A stretch of 64,000 nucleotides of DNA from Motiliproteus sp036964625 (GTDB lineage Bacteria > Pseudomonadota > Gammaproteobacteria > Pseudomonadales > Balneatricaceae), in NCBI GenBank assembly GCA_036964625.1, contig JBALTG010000004.1:10584-74583 (forward strand). The letters are read 5' to 3'. Shown here one piece after another: positions 45,807 through 53,934 of this stretch (the stretch's first letter is position 1; the number at the start of each line of letters is the position of its first letter). A program made the translations under genes and the position numbers. The notes beneath the pieces are model-generated. The model saw nothing but the letters and a program-made list of their open reading frames with translations. It was not told the origin of the DNA and did not search any database.

Positions 45807-46387
45807 TGAAAGTTGATATTGGCGCCATCGCGCAGCAGCTAGACCCAGGTCAAGCTCGGTCCCTTCCGCCGGTAATGAGCTGGGATCCGGTGCTTAGCGG
45901 CGATATTGATCTCTTCGTTAATCGCCAGGGAGAGTGGTTTCATGAGGGTACCCGGTTTGAGCGTGAGGCGCTGGCTAAGTTATTCGGATCGATTTTGCGT
46001 AAAGATGGCGACGACTATTTTGTGCTAACGCCGGTCGAAAAATGGCGGATTACAGTTGAAGATGTCCCCTTTCTGATCACCCAGCTGGATCTGGTTGATC
46101 CTGGGCCCGAGCAGCAGCTCCAGTTGCAGACCAGTCTGGGTGACAGTGTCTGTGTCGATGCGGCCCATCCTTTGTGGTTGGTGAGCGACCCCATCACGGG
46201 GGAGCCTTCACCCTATGTGCGTGTTCGCGACCGCCTCGATGGGCTGCTGGCGCGGTCGGTGTTTTATCAGCTGGTTGATCTGGCCGCCGAGCATCAGGTC
46301 GAGGGTAAGGTTCAATTTGGCATTTATAGCTGCGGTCAATTTTTTGCGTTAACGGATGCGATTGAGTCTGACGGTGGCGCGGGCTAA
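45806..46387 (+). CDS. DUF1285-family protein
   Basis: 193 residues, soluble, with family blocks LPPVMSWDPVLSGDIDLFVN, WFHEGTRFEREALAKLFGSIL, FVLTPVEKWRITVEDVPFL and WLVSDPITGEPSPYVRVRDRLDG. Structures of the family are known but no function is established. ATG 45806 overlaps the radical SAM stop (TGATG) with AGGGGGT before it. Ends at a family-A repeat. Confidence 0.88.
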   Translation: MKVDIGAIAQQLDPGQARSLPPVMSWDPVLSGDIDLFVNRQGEWFHEGTRFEREALAKLFGSILRKDGDDYFVLTPVEKWRITVEDVPFLITQLDLVDPGPEQQLQLQTSLGDSVCVDAAHPLWLVSDPITGEPSPYVRVRDRLDGLLARSVFYQLVDLAAEHQVEGKVQFGIYSCGQFFALTDAIESDGGAG

Positions 46388-46434
46388 GCGCAGGTCTTGT
46401 AAGCGAGGGTTTATTGGCCTGGCTTGTCTATATC

Positions 46435-46704
46435 CTATTAGTCCGGTGGGTTAATAGGATGCGCAAGGATGCGTAGGTGTTGATCGAATATATGTCCAGG
46501 TCGCTGAAAACAAACGATTTAACGCAGCAGTGTTAGGTTTTAGGGGCGAAGGGCAAATAGCTACCTGATTACCCATGATCTTCAGCCATCACCGCGCCAA
46601 GTCATGGGAATACGAGCTTGTGAGAATAGATCGGTTGCATCATGGCTGAGCTTTGTGGGTAATCAGGAATAGCTATGGGACCTGTTTTCCCACTCGGTTA
46701 ATAG
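46435..46704. repeat. Family-A repeat, copy 2, interrupted by a 104-bp insertion
   Basis: Begins CTATTAGTCCGGTGGGTTAA and ends GGTTAATAG, with the shared blocks GCGCAAGGATGCGT and TAGGGGCGAAGGGCAAATAG. Without the insertion (46564-46667) and one copy of its 8-bp duplication it is 158 bp, the same length as the other two copies. Its last bases supply the stop codon region of the flavoprotein fusion gene on the minus strand. Confidence 0.85.
46564..46667. mobile_element. 104-bp MITE-like element with 12-bp terminal inverted repeats and 8-bp target duplication
   Basis: Perfect ends CCTGATTACCCA (46564-46575) and TGGGTAATCAGG (46656-46667), extended imperfectly inward (TCAGCCAT / ATGGCTGA). Flanked by AATAGCTA on both sides (46556-46563 and 46668-46675). 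The uninterrupted family-A copy at 3120-3279 has AATAGCTA once at this place, so the empty site is known. Too short to encode a transposase; the mobilising family is not identified, but 8-bp duplications occur in IS66-, IS256- and IS6-type elements. Confidence 0.88.
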
Positions 46705-48836
46705 CCCCGGCGCCAGCGGTGGTAACGCTCGACATAGCCTAGGAGCCGATGCGGGATATGGGCTCGCTTCCATTCTCCCGCCGCGTATTTGTTCGCCTCG
46801 CTCAGGGTCGGGTAGATATGGATCGTACCGAGGATCTTGTTCAAGCCCAGCCCGTGGCGCATCGACAGGGTGAACTCGCCGATCAATTCACCGGCTAGTG
46901 GGCCGACAATAGTGGCGCCCAGGATTCTGTCTTTTCCGGGGACGGTGAGTACCTTGACCAATCCGGAAGCATTTTCATCGGTGATGGCGCGATCGAGTTC
47001 CTTGAGGTCGAAATGGGTAGTCTCGTAAGGGATTCCCTGGGCCTTGGCTTCCTGCTCGTTAAGACCGACCCTGGCCAGTTCCGGGTCGGTGAAGGTGGCC
47101 GCAGGAATCAAGGAGTAATCAACCTTGAACCGTTTCAGCCCTCCCAGTAAGGCATTAACCACCGCATACCAGGCTTGATGGGCCGCGCTGTGGGTGAATT
47201 GATAGGGGCTGCAGACATCGCCGCACGCATAGATGTTAGGAAAGCGGGTTTGCAGGAACTCATTGACCTCGATGCGACCATCGCGGGTCAGCGGAATCGC
47301 GAGCTGTTCTAGCCCGAATCCGCTGACATTGGCTTTGCGTCCGGTGGCGACCAGCAACTGGTCAAAGCCGATCTCGATACGCTCCCCATCGAATTCGCAG
47401 TGCAGCCTTTTTTCTCCTCCGGTGGTTACGAATTCGAGCATCTTGTGATTGAGACGAAGGTCGACCCCTTCAGCGATAAATTTCTGCTGCACATACTCGG
47501 CAACGTCGGCGTCCTCTTTAGGCAGCAGTCGCGGTCCTCGTAACACCTGGATGACTTGGGTGCCGAGGCGCTGAAATGCCTGTGCCAGCTCGCAGCCGAT
47601 CGGCCCGCCGCCCAGTACCAGTAACCGTCTAGGCTGTTCACGTATCGACCACAGGGTGTCGGAGGTCAGCGGCGCCATTGCGTCGATGTTGGGGATCGGC
47701 GGCATTGCAGGGCGAGCCCCAGTGGCGACAACGATGTTACGGGTGGTGATAATCTTGCCTGCCACTTCGACCCGATAGGGCGACAGGATGCGGGCCTCGC
47801 CCTGGATGCAATCAACCCCCAGGCCGGTATAGCGCTCGATTGAGTCATGCGGCTCAACGGTTTTTATCACCCGCTGCACACGCTCCATGATTTCGGCGAA
47901 ATCGAAGCGGAGTTCGACATGTTCGATGCCCAGCTGCTTGGCTTTACGCGCTTCGGCGATAAATTTGGCCGAGCGCAACAGCGCCTTGGAGGGCACGCAG
48001 CCGGTGTTGAGGCAGTCGCCGCCCATTCGATGCTTTTCAATCAGGCTCACCTTGGCTTTAGTTGCGGCCGCGATATAGGCGCTGACCAGGCCCGCAGATC
48101 CCCCGCCGATAACCACCAGATTGGTATCAAACCGGCGGGGTTTGTCGATGCCGCGGTAGACCTGACGGCTACGGAACAGCGCGACTATTTTTTTGGCCAA
48201 TAACGGGAATATCCCTAATAGGCAGAAAGAGATGATCAGCCCGGGAGAGAGGATCCCCTGCAGCGTTTCTATCTGTCCCAGCTGGGTACCTGCGTTAACA
48301 AACACCATCGTACCCACTAGCATGCCGACCTGGCTGATCCCGTAGAAGGTGAGGGTGCGTAGATGTGTAAGCCCCATGACCAGGTTGATCACGAAGAACG
48401 GAAACAGCGGTACCAGGCGCAGGGTAAACAGATAGAACGCACCATCACGCTCGATGCCGGCGTTGATCGATTGCAACTGCTTGCCGAAGCGCTGTTCCAG
48501 CATGCCTCGGAATAGATAACGCGAGACCAGAAACGCCAGGGTTGCGCCAATCGAGCTGGCAAAAGAGACCAGAATCAGCCCCCAGCTGAAACCGAACAGC
48601 GCGCCTGCCGCCAGGGTCATGACCGCCGCGCCCGGCAGTGATAATGCCGTAATCAGAATATAGAGGATAAAGAATCCGCCGCCCGTCAGTAATGGGCTTT
48701 GCTGAAATGATTGTTGGAAATCAACTTGATGTTGCTTGAACGTGTCCAGGCTGAGCAGCTGGTGCAGGTCGAACAAAAAAAACAGGGCTCCCAGCACGGC
48801 GAGCACGGCGAACAGCAAGAGTTTTTTTAGAGACAT
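46698..48836 (-). CDS. Fusion of TVP38/TMEM64 membrane domain and pyridine-nucleotide disulfide oxidoreductase
   Basis: 712 residues. Residues 1-~215 form a DedA/TVP38-type membrane domain (FILYILITALSLPGAAVMTL, GALFGFSWGLILVSFASSIG, LRLVPLFPFFVINLVMGL). Residues ~238-712 are a mercuric-reductase/dihydrolipoamide-dehydrogenase-like flavoprotein: FAD site VVIGGGSAGL, redox pair Cys275/Cys280 in GGDCLNTGCVPSKALL, NAD(P) site VLGGGPIGCELAQAFQRLG, FAD motif IYACGDVC, and the dimerisation domain ending YVERYHRWRRGY. No MerA-type C-terminal Cys pair or HMA domain. Probably a membrane-bound NAD(P)H:disulfide or quinone-type reductase; substrate unknown. Divergent from the cytochrome module. Confidence 0.9.
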   Translation of the reverse strand: MSLKKLLLFAVLAVLGALFFLFDLHQLLSLDTFKQHQVDFQQSFQQSPLLTGGGFFILYILITALSLPGAAVMTLAAGALFGFSWGLILVSFASSIGATLAFLVSRYLFRGMLEQRFGKQLQSINAGIERDGAFYLFTLRLVPLFPFFVINLVMGLTHLRTLTFYGISQVGMLVGTMVFVNAGTQLGQIETLQGILSPGLIISFCLLGIFPLLAKKIVALFRSRQVYRGIDKPRRFDTNLVVIGGGSAGLVSAYIAAATKAKVSLIEKHRMGGDCLNTGCVPSKALLRSAKFIAEARKAKQLGIEHVELRFDFAEIMERVQRVIKTVEPHDSIERYTGLGVDCIQGEARILSPYRVEVAGKIITTRNIVVATGARPAMPPIPNIDAMAPLTSDTLWSIREQPRRLLVLGGGPIGCELAQAFQRLGTQVIQVLRGPRLLPKEDADVAEYVQQKFIAEGVDLRLNHKMLEFVTTGGEKRLHCEFDGERIEIGFDQLLVATGRKANVSGFGLEQLAIPLTRDGRIEVNEFLQTRFPNIYACGDVCSPYQFTHSAAHQAWYAVVNALLGGLKRFKVDYSLIPAATFTDPELARVGLNEQEAKAQGIPYETTHFDLKELDRAITDENASGLVKVLTVPGKDRILGATIVGPLAGELIGEFTLSMRHGLGLNKILGTIHIYPTLSEANKYAAGEWKRAHIPHRLLGYVERYHRWRRGY

Positions 48837-48967
48837 AGATAAGCCGCTTCTGTTAGCGATAGGGGTGGGATGTAAAGGTCGAACACTGCAGACGAACGGA
48901 GTTCTCCAGCGTTACAGGTTTGCAGGTTAAAATAGTGTAAAAACAGACCATTATCGAGTTTTTATGG

Positions 48968-49028
48968 CTAGGAGCCTGTCGGGTTTGGGCGATCGTAGCG
49001 AGTGAGATACGATTTGAGGTGGATTTTT
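48968..49028. repeat. Family-B element, half copy 3
   Basis: CTAGGAGCCTGTCGG followed by TCGTAGCGAG and ACGATTTGAG, matching the left half of the 979-1147 copy (CTAGCAGTCTGTCGG, TCGTAGCGAG, CCGATTTGAG). The right end is missing and a family-C unit begins directly, at ~49030. The 48837-49316 gap otherwise shows nothing I can identify and must contain the promoters of the two diverging units. Confidence 0.6.
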
Positions 49029-49029
49029 T

Positions 49030-49105
49030 GATCATCCGAGGCGATAAATCGACAGGAAAGCCGTTTTACACAGCGATAGCAGCCCGTAGGGCCGCTGTTG
49101 TGTGC
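49030..49105 (-). repeat. Family-C unit, copy 3 (inverted)
   Basis: The reverse complement of 49030-49076 matches 63954-64000 with about two mismatches in 47, including the GATTTATCGCCTCGGATGATC flank absent from the copies at 16.4 kb. The adjoining AGCAGCCCGTAGGGCCGCTG is the degenerate inverted counterpart of the GCCC-TAC-GGGC hairpin. Lies upstream of the cytochrome module. Confidence 0.75.
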
Positions 49106-49316
49106 CAAGCGGCCCGCAGAGAACGCGCCGGACTTGTTTGTAGCTTCCCAGGCCTTGTGGTGATTGCCAGGTTTGCTGGCAGTGTTTTTTTGTTGCGCTG
49201 CAGTAATGGGCTGGGAGATGTGTTTTAATACACCTAAGGTAATAGAGGGTATGGATATGCCTTCGGTTGTTTTTTTTGCTATATTGCCCTACTTATTACG
49301 TGTGAAGGGACTCACT

Positions 49317-49880
49317 ATGTCCGATGGACTATTACTCGACCAGCTTAAGCTGGTCGGCAAGAATGCGCTTGGGTTTGTTGCGATCTTGTGCTGCAGTTTT
49401 ATTTTCATTCTCTGGCTGACTGATGTTCCTCTGCTCAGTTATCGCGAAGCCAGCAATCATCTGTTCCGAACCGGTATCGACCTGTTTTGGATAATGTGGC
49501 TGGCCGGAGCCGCTATACTTCTGGTCACTGCGATTTTGCTCTGGCTTAGTTGTCTGCTTATTACCCATAGGGCCGCCGGTCCCCTGTTTCGCTTCTCCCG
49601 AAACCTTGAGGCAGCGATCAAGCGTGACACTACTCCACTCTTGGGAATCAGGTCTGGTGATCATTTTCAGGAGGAGAGTGAGTGCCTGTTGAGCACGGTC
49701 CAGCGCTTGTCCGCTCATGAAAAACAGTTGGTCAATGATTGCCGTCAGGTGATCGATCAGCTTGCCCAGCTGCAATTTGATCCTGTTAAGAGTTCTGGCG
49801 ATGGGGGAGGGCGCAGCTTGCAGGAGCGTCTGGTTCAGTTAAAAGCAACGGCTGCACAGGGGGTTATCAATGCACATTAA
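49317..49880 (+). CDS. Two-helix membrane protein with HAMP-like segment, partner of multiheme cytochrome
   Basis: 187 residues. Membrane segments at ~17-34 (LGFVAILCCSFIFILWL) and ~55-82 (WIMWLAGAAILLVTAILLWL), followed by a HAMP-like linker, HRAAGPLFRFSRNLEAAIKR ... GDHFQEESECLLSTVQRL, and a helical tail. No kinase, cyclase or methyl-accepting domain follows. ATG 49317 has GAAGGGA upstream; longer in-frame starts exist at 49164 and after but have no ribosome site. The 3' end overlaps the cytochrome gene by 11 bases, so the two are very likely cotranslated. Confidence 0.8.
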   Translation: MSDGLLLDQLKLVGKNALGFVAILCCSFIFILWLTDVPLLSYREASNHLFRTGIDLFWIMWLAGAAILLVTAILLWLSCLLITHRAAGPLFRFSRNLEAAIKRDTTPLLGIRSGDHFQEESECLLSTVQRLSAHEKQLVNDCRQVIDQLAQLQFDPVKSSGDGGGRSLQERLVQLKATAAQGVINAH

Positions 49881-50649
49881 AATCGTATCGAAGTTTCTCG
49901 GCGCGACTGTGTTGGTGAGTCTGCTCAGTGTTTTATCGGCGTACAGTATGCTGGTGCCAACACAAACGATGGAGAGTGCCGCGTGTAACAGCTGTCACCT
50001 CTGGAGTAGTAGTGTCGATATTACAGCAGATCCTACTTTGCTTGCTTCCCAAGAGCTGCTTTGTGCTGACTGTCATGCCGGTGCGCTAATTGCCAGCCAC
50101 CCCAGTGGTGTTACCCCGTCGATGGCCGTGCCCGCAACGTTACCGTTGGACTGGAAGGGTGATGTGACCTGTAGCAGCTGTCATCTGGTACATAGTCAGA
50201 TTCATGGGGCGTTGCGCGCCGAAAATGCGGGTGCTCCATTCTGTGAATCCTGCCATCCGCAGACATTTTTTGCCAGTATGGTCGATGGGGGTACGTCGAC
50301 CATCATATCTGGGCATCTGGGCGCTAGTGGGGTGTTGCAAGACCCCTATTCTATTGAATGCATGAGCTGCCATATAGAGGAAGGTGAGGCCGGCCAGGAG
50401 TTTCCTGTCAGTGTCGATGGGCAGGGGAATGTGCGTCATCGGGGCGCCAACCATCCGGTGGGTGGCTCTTATGAGGGCGCATCTTCATACGGCGGCTATC
50501 GTCCGATCAGCCAGCTGCACGAGAATATTGTTTTGCCAAACGGCTTAATAAGTTGTGTCTCTTGTCATCTTGGTTATAGCGAAACCCATGGCGAGCTGGT
50601 CACCCTTAATGATACCTCCGCCCTCTGTTATCAATGTCACCAGCTTTAA
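49870..50649 (+). CDS. Heptaheme c-type cytochrome with doubled-CXXCH motifs
   Basis: 259 residues. N-terminal export signal (KFLGATVLVSLLSVLSAYSM), possibly retained as an anchor. Seven CXXCH heme sites start at Cys39, 65, 101, 125, 164, 229 and 253; the 101/125 pair (CSSCHLVHSQIHG ... FCESCH) and the 229/253 pair (CVSCHLGYSETHG ... CYQCH) fit the doubled-CXXCH pattern. Many extra histidines could be distal ligands. Expected in the periplasm as an electron carrier. AGGGGG precedes the ATG, inside the end of the HAMP-like gene. No known reductase partner (NapC, NrfA, MtrB) is nearby. Confidence 0.9.
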   Translation: MHIKIVSKFLGATVLVSLLSVLSAYSMLVPTQTMESAACNSCHLWSSSVDITADPTLLASQELLCADCHAGALIASHPSGVTPSMAVPATLPLDWKGDVTCSSCHLVHSQIHGALRAENAGAPFCESCHPQTFFASMVDGGTSTIISGHLGASGVLQDPYSIECMSCHIEEGEAGQEFPVSVDGQGNVRHRGANHPVGGSYEGASSYGGYRPISQLHENIVLPNGLISCVSCHLGYSETHGELVTLNDTSALCYQCHQL

Positions 50650-50681
50650 GTCCGGATTAACTCCGGCTCTAGGACCGAACG

Positions 50682-51266
50682 ATGCCAGCACACCACCCAA
50701 GACGGAAGAAATTTATTGATCCTAACCTGCAGGGCCGGTACTGGTTACTGCTAATCGCGATCGAGTTGCTGATCGTAGGGCTGGTCTTGCTTTATGCTTA
50801 TCAAGGTATGCAGCAGGCCTTGCAGGAAAGTTTATACTCTATCCATACCAGCAGCCGGCAGGCACAGATCGATGGTTTTTTTCTGATGATGGGGGAGGTT
50901 GTAGTGCTGACCCTGTTGGTCAATCTTCTGCTGCTGGCCGTAGGTCATCAGTTGTGGGTTCGTCGCGTGCGCCGGTTACAGCAGCAACTTAAGGGCCAAT
51001 TAGAAAGTCTTGCTCAGCTGAATTTCTGCACCTCAGAGAATATTTCCGGTGTGACGGACTCAGACCATGAACTGAGCGTTCTGTTGTCACGCTGGTCGCA
51101 GCGCGAACGCAGCCGCTTTAGTTCGTTAACAGCGTTGATCGCCAATATCCCCGACCCTCTGCTGTTGACTCAATTGCAGGCTATAGAGCTGCAGGGGCGT
51201 TTGGAAAAAGCACTGGATGAGTTCCTTCTTAATCCCAATGCAAGCAAGCTTAGGCAGCAGGAATGA
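50682..51266 (+). CDS. Second two-helix membrane protein of the cytochrome module
   Basis: 194 residues: a basic N-terminus HHPRRKKFIDPNLQGRYW, membrane helices ~18-40 (LLLIAIELLIVGLVLLYAY) and ~66-90 (MMGEVVVLTLLVNLLLLAVG), a periplasmic loop of ~25 residues, then a cytoplasmic helical region (RVRRLQQQLKGQLESLAQL) that ends without a catalytic domain. The organisation mirrors the first gene of the module, and the FIDPNLQGRYW start recalls short membrane proteins next to cytochromes in deltaproteobacteria (from memory). AGGACC lies before ATG 50682, 32 bp after the cytochrome stop. Confidence 0.78.
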   Translation: MPAHHPRRKKFIDPNLQGRYWLLLIAIELLIVGLVLLYAYQGMQQALQESLYSIHTSSRQAQIDGFFLMMGEVVVLTLLVNLLLLAVGHQLWVRRVRRLQQQLKGQLESLAQLNFCTSENISGVTDSDHELSVLLSRWSQRERSRFSSLTALIANIPDPLLLTQLQAIELQGRLEKALDEFLLNPNASKLRQQE

Positions 51267-51391
51267 CGTCTCTGTACCTGTTTAGGGTTGGCTCACCTCA
51301 ATCCAATGCTGGCTTTTTGGTTGCAGCTCGACCGGGCTCTTGAGCATTCGCGCAAAGCCACTCGGTCAGCAGCAGTCTATGCTCCGTGCGG

Positions 51392-51622
51392 TTATGTCGC
51401 TCCGGAAACATCGCTAAAGGCGTCGAACTCAGGGCGGTGCTTGCTGAGCTGGGGTGGCGTCGCCCATCAGGCCGCGGAGCCCTATCCAGCGCAGGATGTT
51501 GTAGGCCATGACTGCAAGCGCCATGACCAGATCGTTGGCACGTCAAACTTGCCGGAAGGCCGGCGTTCAAGATCCAGATCTGTTTTGAATTCACTATCAA
51601 TCTGCTCGCTGGTGGCGTGATC
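51392..51622 (-). pseudogene. IS1380-family transposase relic (C-terminal, frameshifted)
   Basis: Reading the minus strand from 51622 gives DHATSEQIDSEFKTDLDLER and PSGKF. A frameshift then leads to ANDLVMALAVMAYNILRWIG and LRGLMGDATP, and, after a deletion and another frame change, KHRPEFDAFSDVSGAT and a stop at 51392. These blocks match what I recall of the C-terminus of IS1380-type transposases. The N-terminal two thirds and recognisable ends are gone. Confidence 0.82.
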
Positions 51623-52015
51623 GCAGTCGGTACACTAGGCTTTCTGTCCCAGATCACCCCCCCAGCCCCCCCCAGACCACCTGCCCCGGACCACCTGCCA
51701 TTAGTGCTACAGGTTATTTCTTGCCGGGCTCAACGCGCTTCTACACTGCACGGGTGATACGCGCATTCTTATGGGTGTCTGCGACGGGCTATCCTCTGCG
51801 GAAAGCTCTTTGTCTCAGCGGTCTCTCTCTGTATCAGAAGCGGCCAAATCCTGTAGCAACAATTCGTAATAGTTGAGTAATAATTTGCTGACGTTGAGGT
51901 TTTATATTGTTCACGCACCGCGTGTGCTTTCTCAAATGCTGGTAACAACCTGGATGATTGCAGCCACAGGTTTGTTCGGTGTTTATCCAATCATCGCTGA
52001 CCGAGGACTGAACCT
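51623..52015. other. Intergenic debris between IS relic and permease gene
   Basis: Contains a C-rich low-complexity patch (51656-51705) that continues the decayed mobile-element region, then AT-richer DNA leading to the permease, which must hold its promoter. No intact gene was recognised; short frames here have no family resemblance. GAGG at ~52003 may serve the permease TTG start. Confidence 0.5.
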
Positions 52016-53413
52016 TTGCAGTTATATAAAAGAGAACACGGAGCTGAGCAGCCATACTGGCCGCTTGGGCCATTTCAGATAAGACTCCCATTTGTCCACT
52101 ACCGCTGGGAGACCCCGGAGATGATCCAGGGGATCATCATGTTTGTGGTTGGCCTGGCGGCGATCCCCTTGCTGGAAACCTATCTCGGTATGCCTTACGA
52201 AGCGGCGCTGGCGTTTTGCTTTATTGCGGGTGTGCTCTATACCCTGCCAGCGCTGCTGGGGGTGCCTCTGGTGCCTGGCTGGATCACCCCGGCCCTGCCG
52301 GTCGTGTTGCTTTACCTGAATGGCTTTGAGCCCGGACCGGAAGCCATCAAAGCGCTATTTGCCCTGCAGATTCAAGTGGCGATCATCTTTTTCATTCTCG
52401 GTGTGACCCGGCTCGGCACGAAACTGGTGGAGATTATTCCCAATTCGTTGAAAGCCGGCATTATTATTGGTGCCGGTATGGCTGCGCTGATGGGCGAACT
52501 GAAAATGGGCGGCCGCGTCGATGCCACGCCGATCTCGCTGATTGTCGGCGGCATTATTTCGGCTTACCTGCTGTTCTCCCTGTCATTCAAAAACGTCACC
52601 CAAACCAGTATCATCGCGCGTAAAATTGCCACCTTTGGAATGGTGCCTGGCATCGTGATTGCCATGATTGTCGGCTGGAGTACGGGTGAGTATCCGCTGC
52701 CTGAGATCGAATGGGGCATCACCAAGCCCGACTTCGCGCTGATGGGTGAGTACTTGGCCTTCAGCATTGGTTTCCCTGGCTGGGAAATGTTCCTGATGGC
52801 CATTCCGACGGCCATCATCGCTTACGTGATTGCCTTTGGCGACATCGTTATCGGTTTCACCCTGGTGAAACGTATTGATCACTTGCGTGATGACGAAAAA
52901 ATCGATGCCGATATTGACCGGGTGCACCTGGTTACCGCCATTCGTAATGCCGTGCACGCCTTCTTCGCGCCCTGGCCCGGTTTGGCCGGTCCGTTGTGGA
53001 CCGCGGCCCATGCCACCGTTGCGGAACGCTATGCCATCGGACGTAACTCGATGGAGTCCATTTATAGTGGCGGTGGTACATTCTGGATTACGGGCCTGAT
53101 AGCGCTGTTTGCCCTGCCGTTGATCACCCTGTTCAAACCCATTCTGCCCATTGCGCTTTCGTTAACCCTGTTCCTGACGGCGTATATCTGCATCATGGTG
53201 GGCATGGAGCAACTGAAAAACTCCGTCGAACGCGGAGTGGCCGGTATTGTGGCCGTGACGCTGGCGATGCCTGATCCCAAGTCCACTATCTTTGCGGTGG
53301 TCATCGGTTTAGTGCTCTATTTTCTCATCGAAAGACCACGCTTGCTTGGCAAGCACGCGCCTGAAGACGATGTGATTTTCTCAGACGGACCCAAATCAGA
53401 GTCGGGTGCTTAA
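52016..53413 (+). CDS. SLC23 (NCS2-like) solute permease
   Basis: 465 residues with about 12 membrane helices. It resembles xanthine/uracil-permease relatives: GVPLVPGWITPALPVVLLYL, NSLKAGIIIGAGMAALMGEL, IAYVIAFGDIVIGFTLVKR, and RNSMESIYSGGGTFWITGL. It ends in a short polar tail. The start seems to be TTG 52016 (MQLYKREHGAEQPYWPLGPF) with GAGG upstream; the first ATG would cut into helix 1. Compared with neighbours, codons appear richer in C/G-ending forms, and it is flanked by an IS relic and a family-A repeat, so acquisition by transfer is plausible. Substrate unknown. Confidence 0.82.
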   Translation: MQLYKREHGAEQPYWPLGPFQIRLPFVHYRWETPEMIQGIIMFVVGLAAIPLLETYLGMPYEAALAFCFIAGVLYTLPALLGVPLVPGWITPALPVVLLYLNGFEPGPEAIKALFALQIQVAIIFFILGVTRLGTKLVEIIPNSLKAGIIIGAGMAALMGELKMGGRVDATPISLIVGGIISAYLLFSLSFKNVTQTSIIARKIATFGMVPGIVIAMIVGWSTGEYPLPEIEWGITKPDFALMGEYLAFSIGFPGWEMFLMAIPTAIIAYVIAFGDIVIGFTLVKRIDHLRDDEKIDADIDRVHLVTAIRNAVHAFFAPWPGLAGPLWTAAHATVAERYAIGRNSMESIYSGGGTFWITGLIALFALPLITLFKPILPIALSLTLFLTAYICIMVGMEQLKNSVERGVAGIVAVTLAMPDPKSTIFAVVIGLVLYFLIERPRLLGKHAPEDDVIFSDGPKSESGA

Positions 53414-53429
53414 TCGTTCTGCTGTTAAT

Positions 53430-53475
53430 AGCCCGCGTTGTAGCAACCTGTCTGTTGCGCCAACGCGGGCTCTTT
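53430..53475 (+). terminator. Terminator after the SLC23 permease
   Basis: AGCCCGCGTTG (53430-53440) pairs perfectly with CAACGCGGGCT (53461-53471), with an inner GCAAC/GTTGC stem, followed by CTTTCCC. Strong stem, weak T tract. Confidence 0.65.
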
Positions 53476-53592
53476 CCCTCAAATGACCCAATCTTTCTCT
53501 CTTCAGCATGCACACTGGGCTTGGCTGGCACCCGCCAGTATTGCCATTATGCCGCCTATCCTTTAATCGACTATCGACATCGGTAATATGAG

Positions 53593-53751
53593 CCATTAAC
53601 CCGGCGAGTTAATAGCAGGCGCAAGGATGCGTCCATATGGGTCGAAGACCAATGCGAGTCCCTGAAAAGAAAGAAGTTACACGCAGATACGGCAGATTCT
53701 AGGGGCGATGGATAAATAGTTATGGAACCTGTTTGTCCACCAGGTTTATAG
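53593..53751. repeat. Family-A repeat, copy 3
   Basis: Begins CCATTAACCCGGCGAGTTAA and ends CAGGTTTATAG. Shares AGGCGCAAGGATGCGTCC and TAGTTATGGAACCTGTTTGT with the other copies. 159 bp. It lies between the permease and an HNH gene; the rest of the 53414-53934 gap shows only the terminator. Confidence 0.85.
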
Positions 53752-53934
53752 TGTCCAGAGAGGGGCCGCTTGGAACCTTTGCCCAAATTAGCCGCGTAGC
53801 TGTATACCTGGACTGCAATGAATAACCCGTGACCCTTTCGTTCCGATTTGCTATAGGTAGTCGTTGCAATCGAAACCGTTTGCCCCCGATAGGGGTAAAC
53901 TGATCAATACGTTGACCATCTTTATGAGGTTTAT

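Noticed and set aside
51834..52091. Short minus-strand frame upstream of the permease
   Set aside because: Crosses the permease start, has no family match and lies in decayed mobile DNA.
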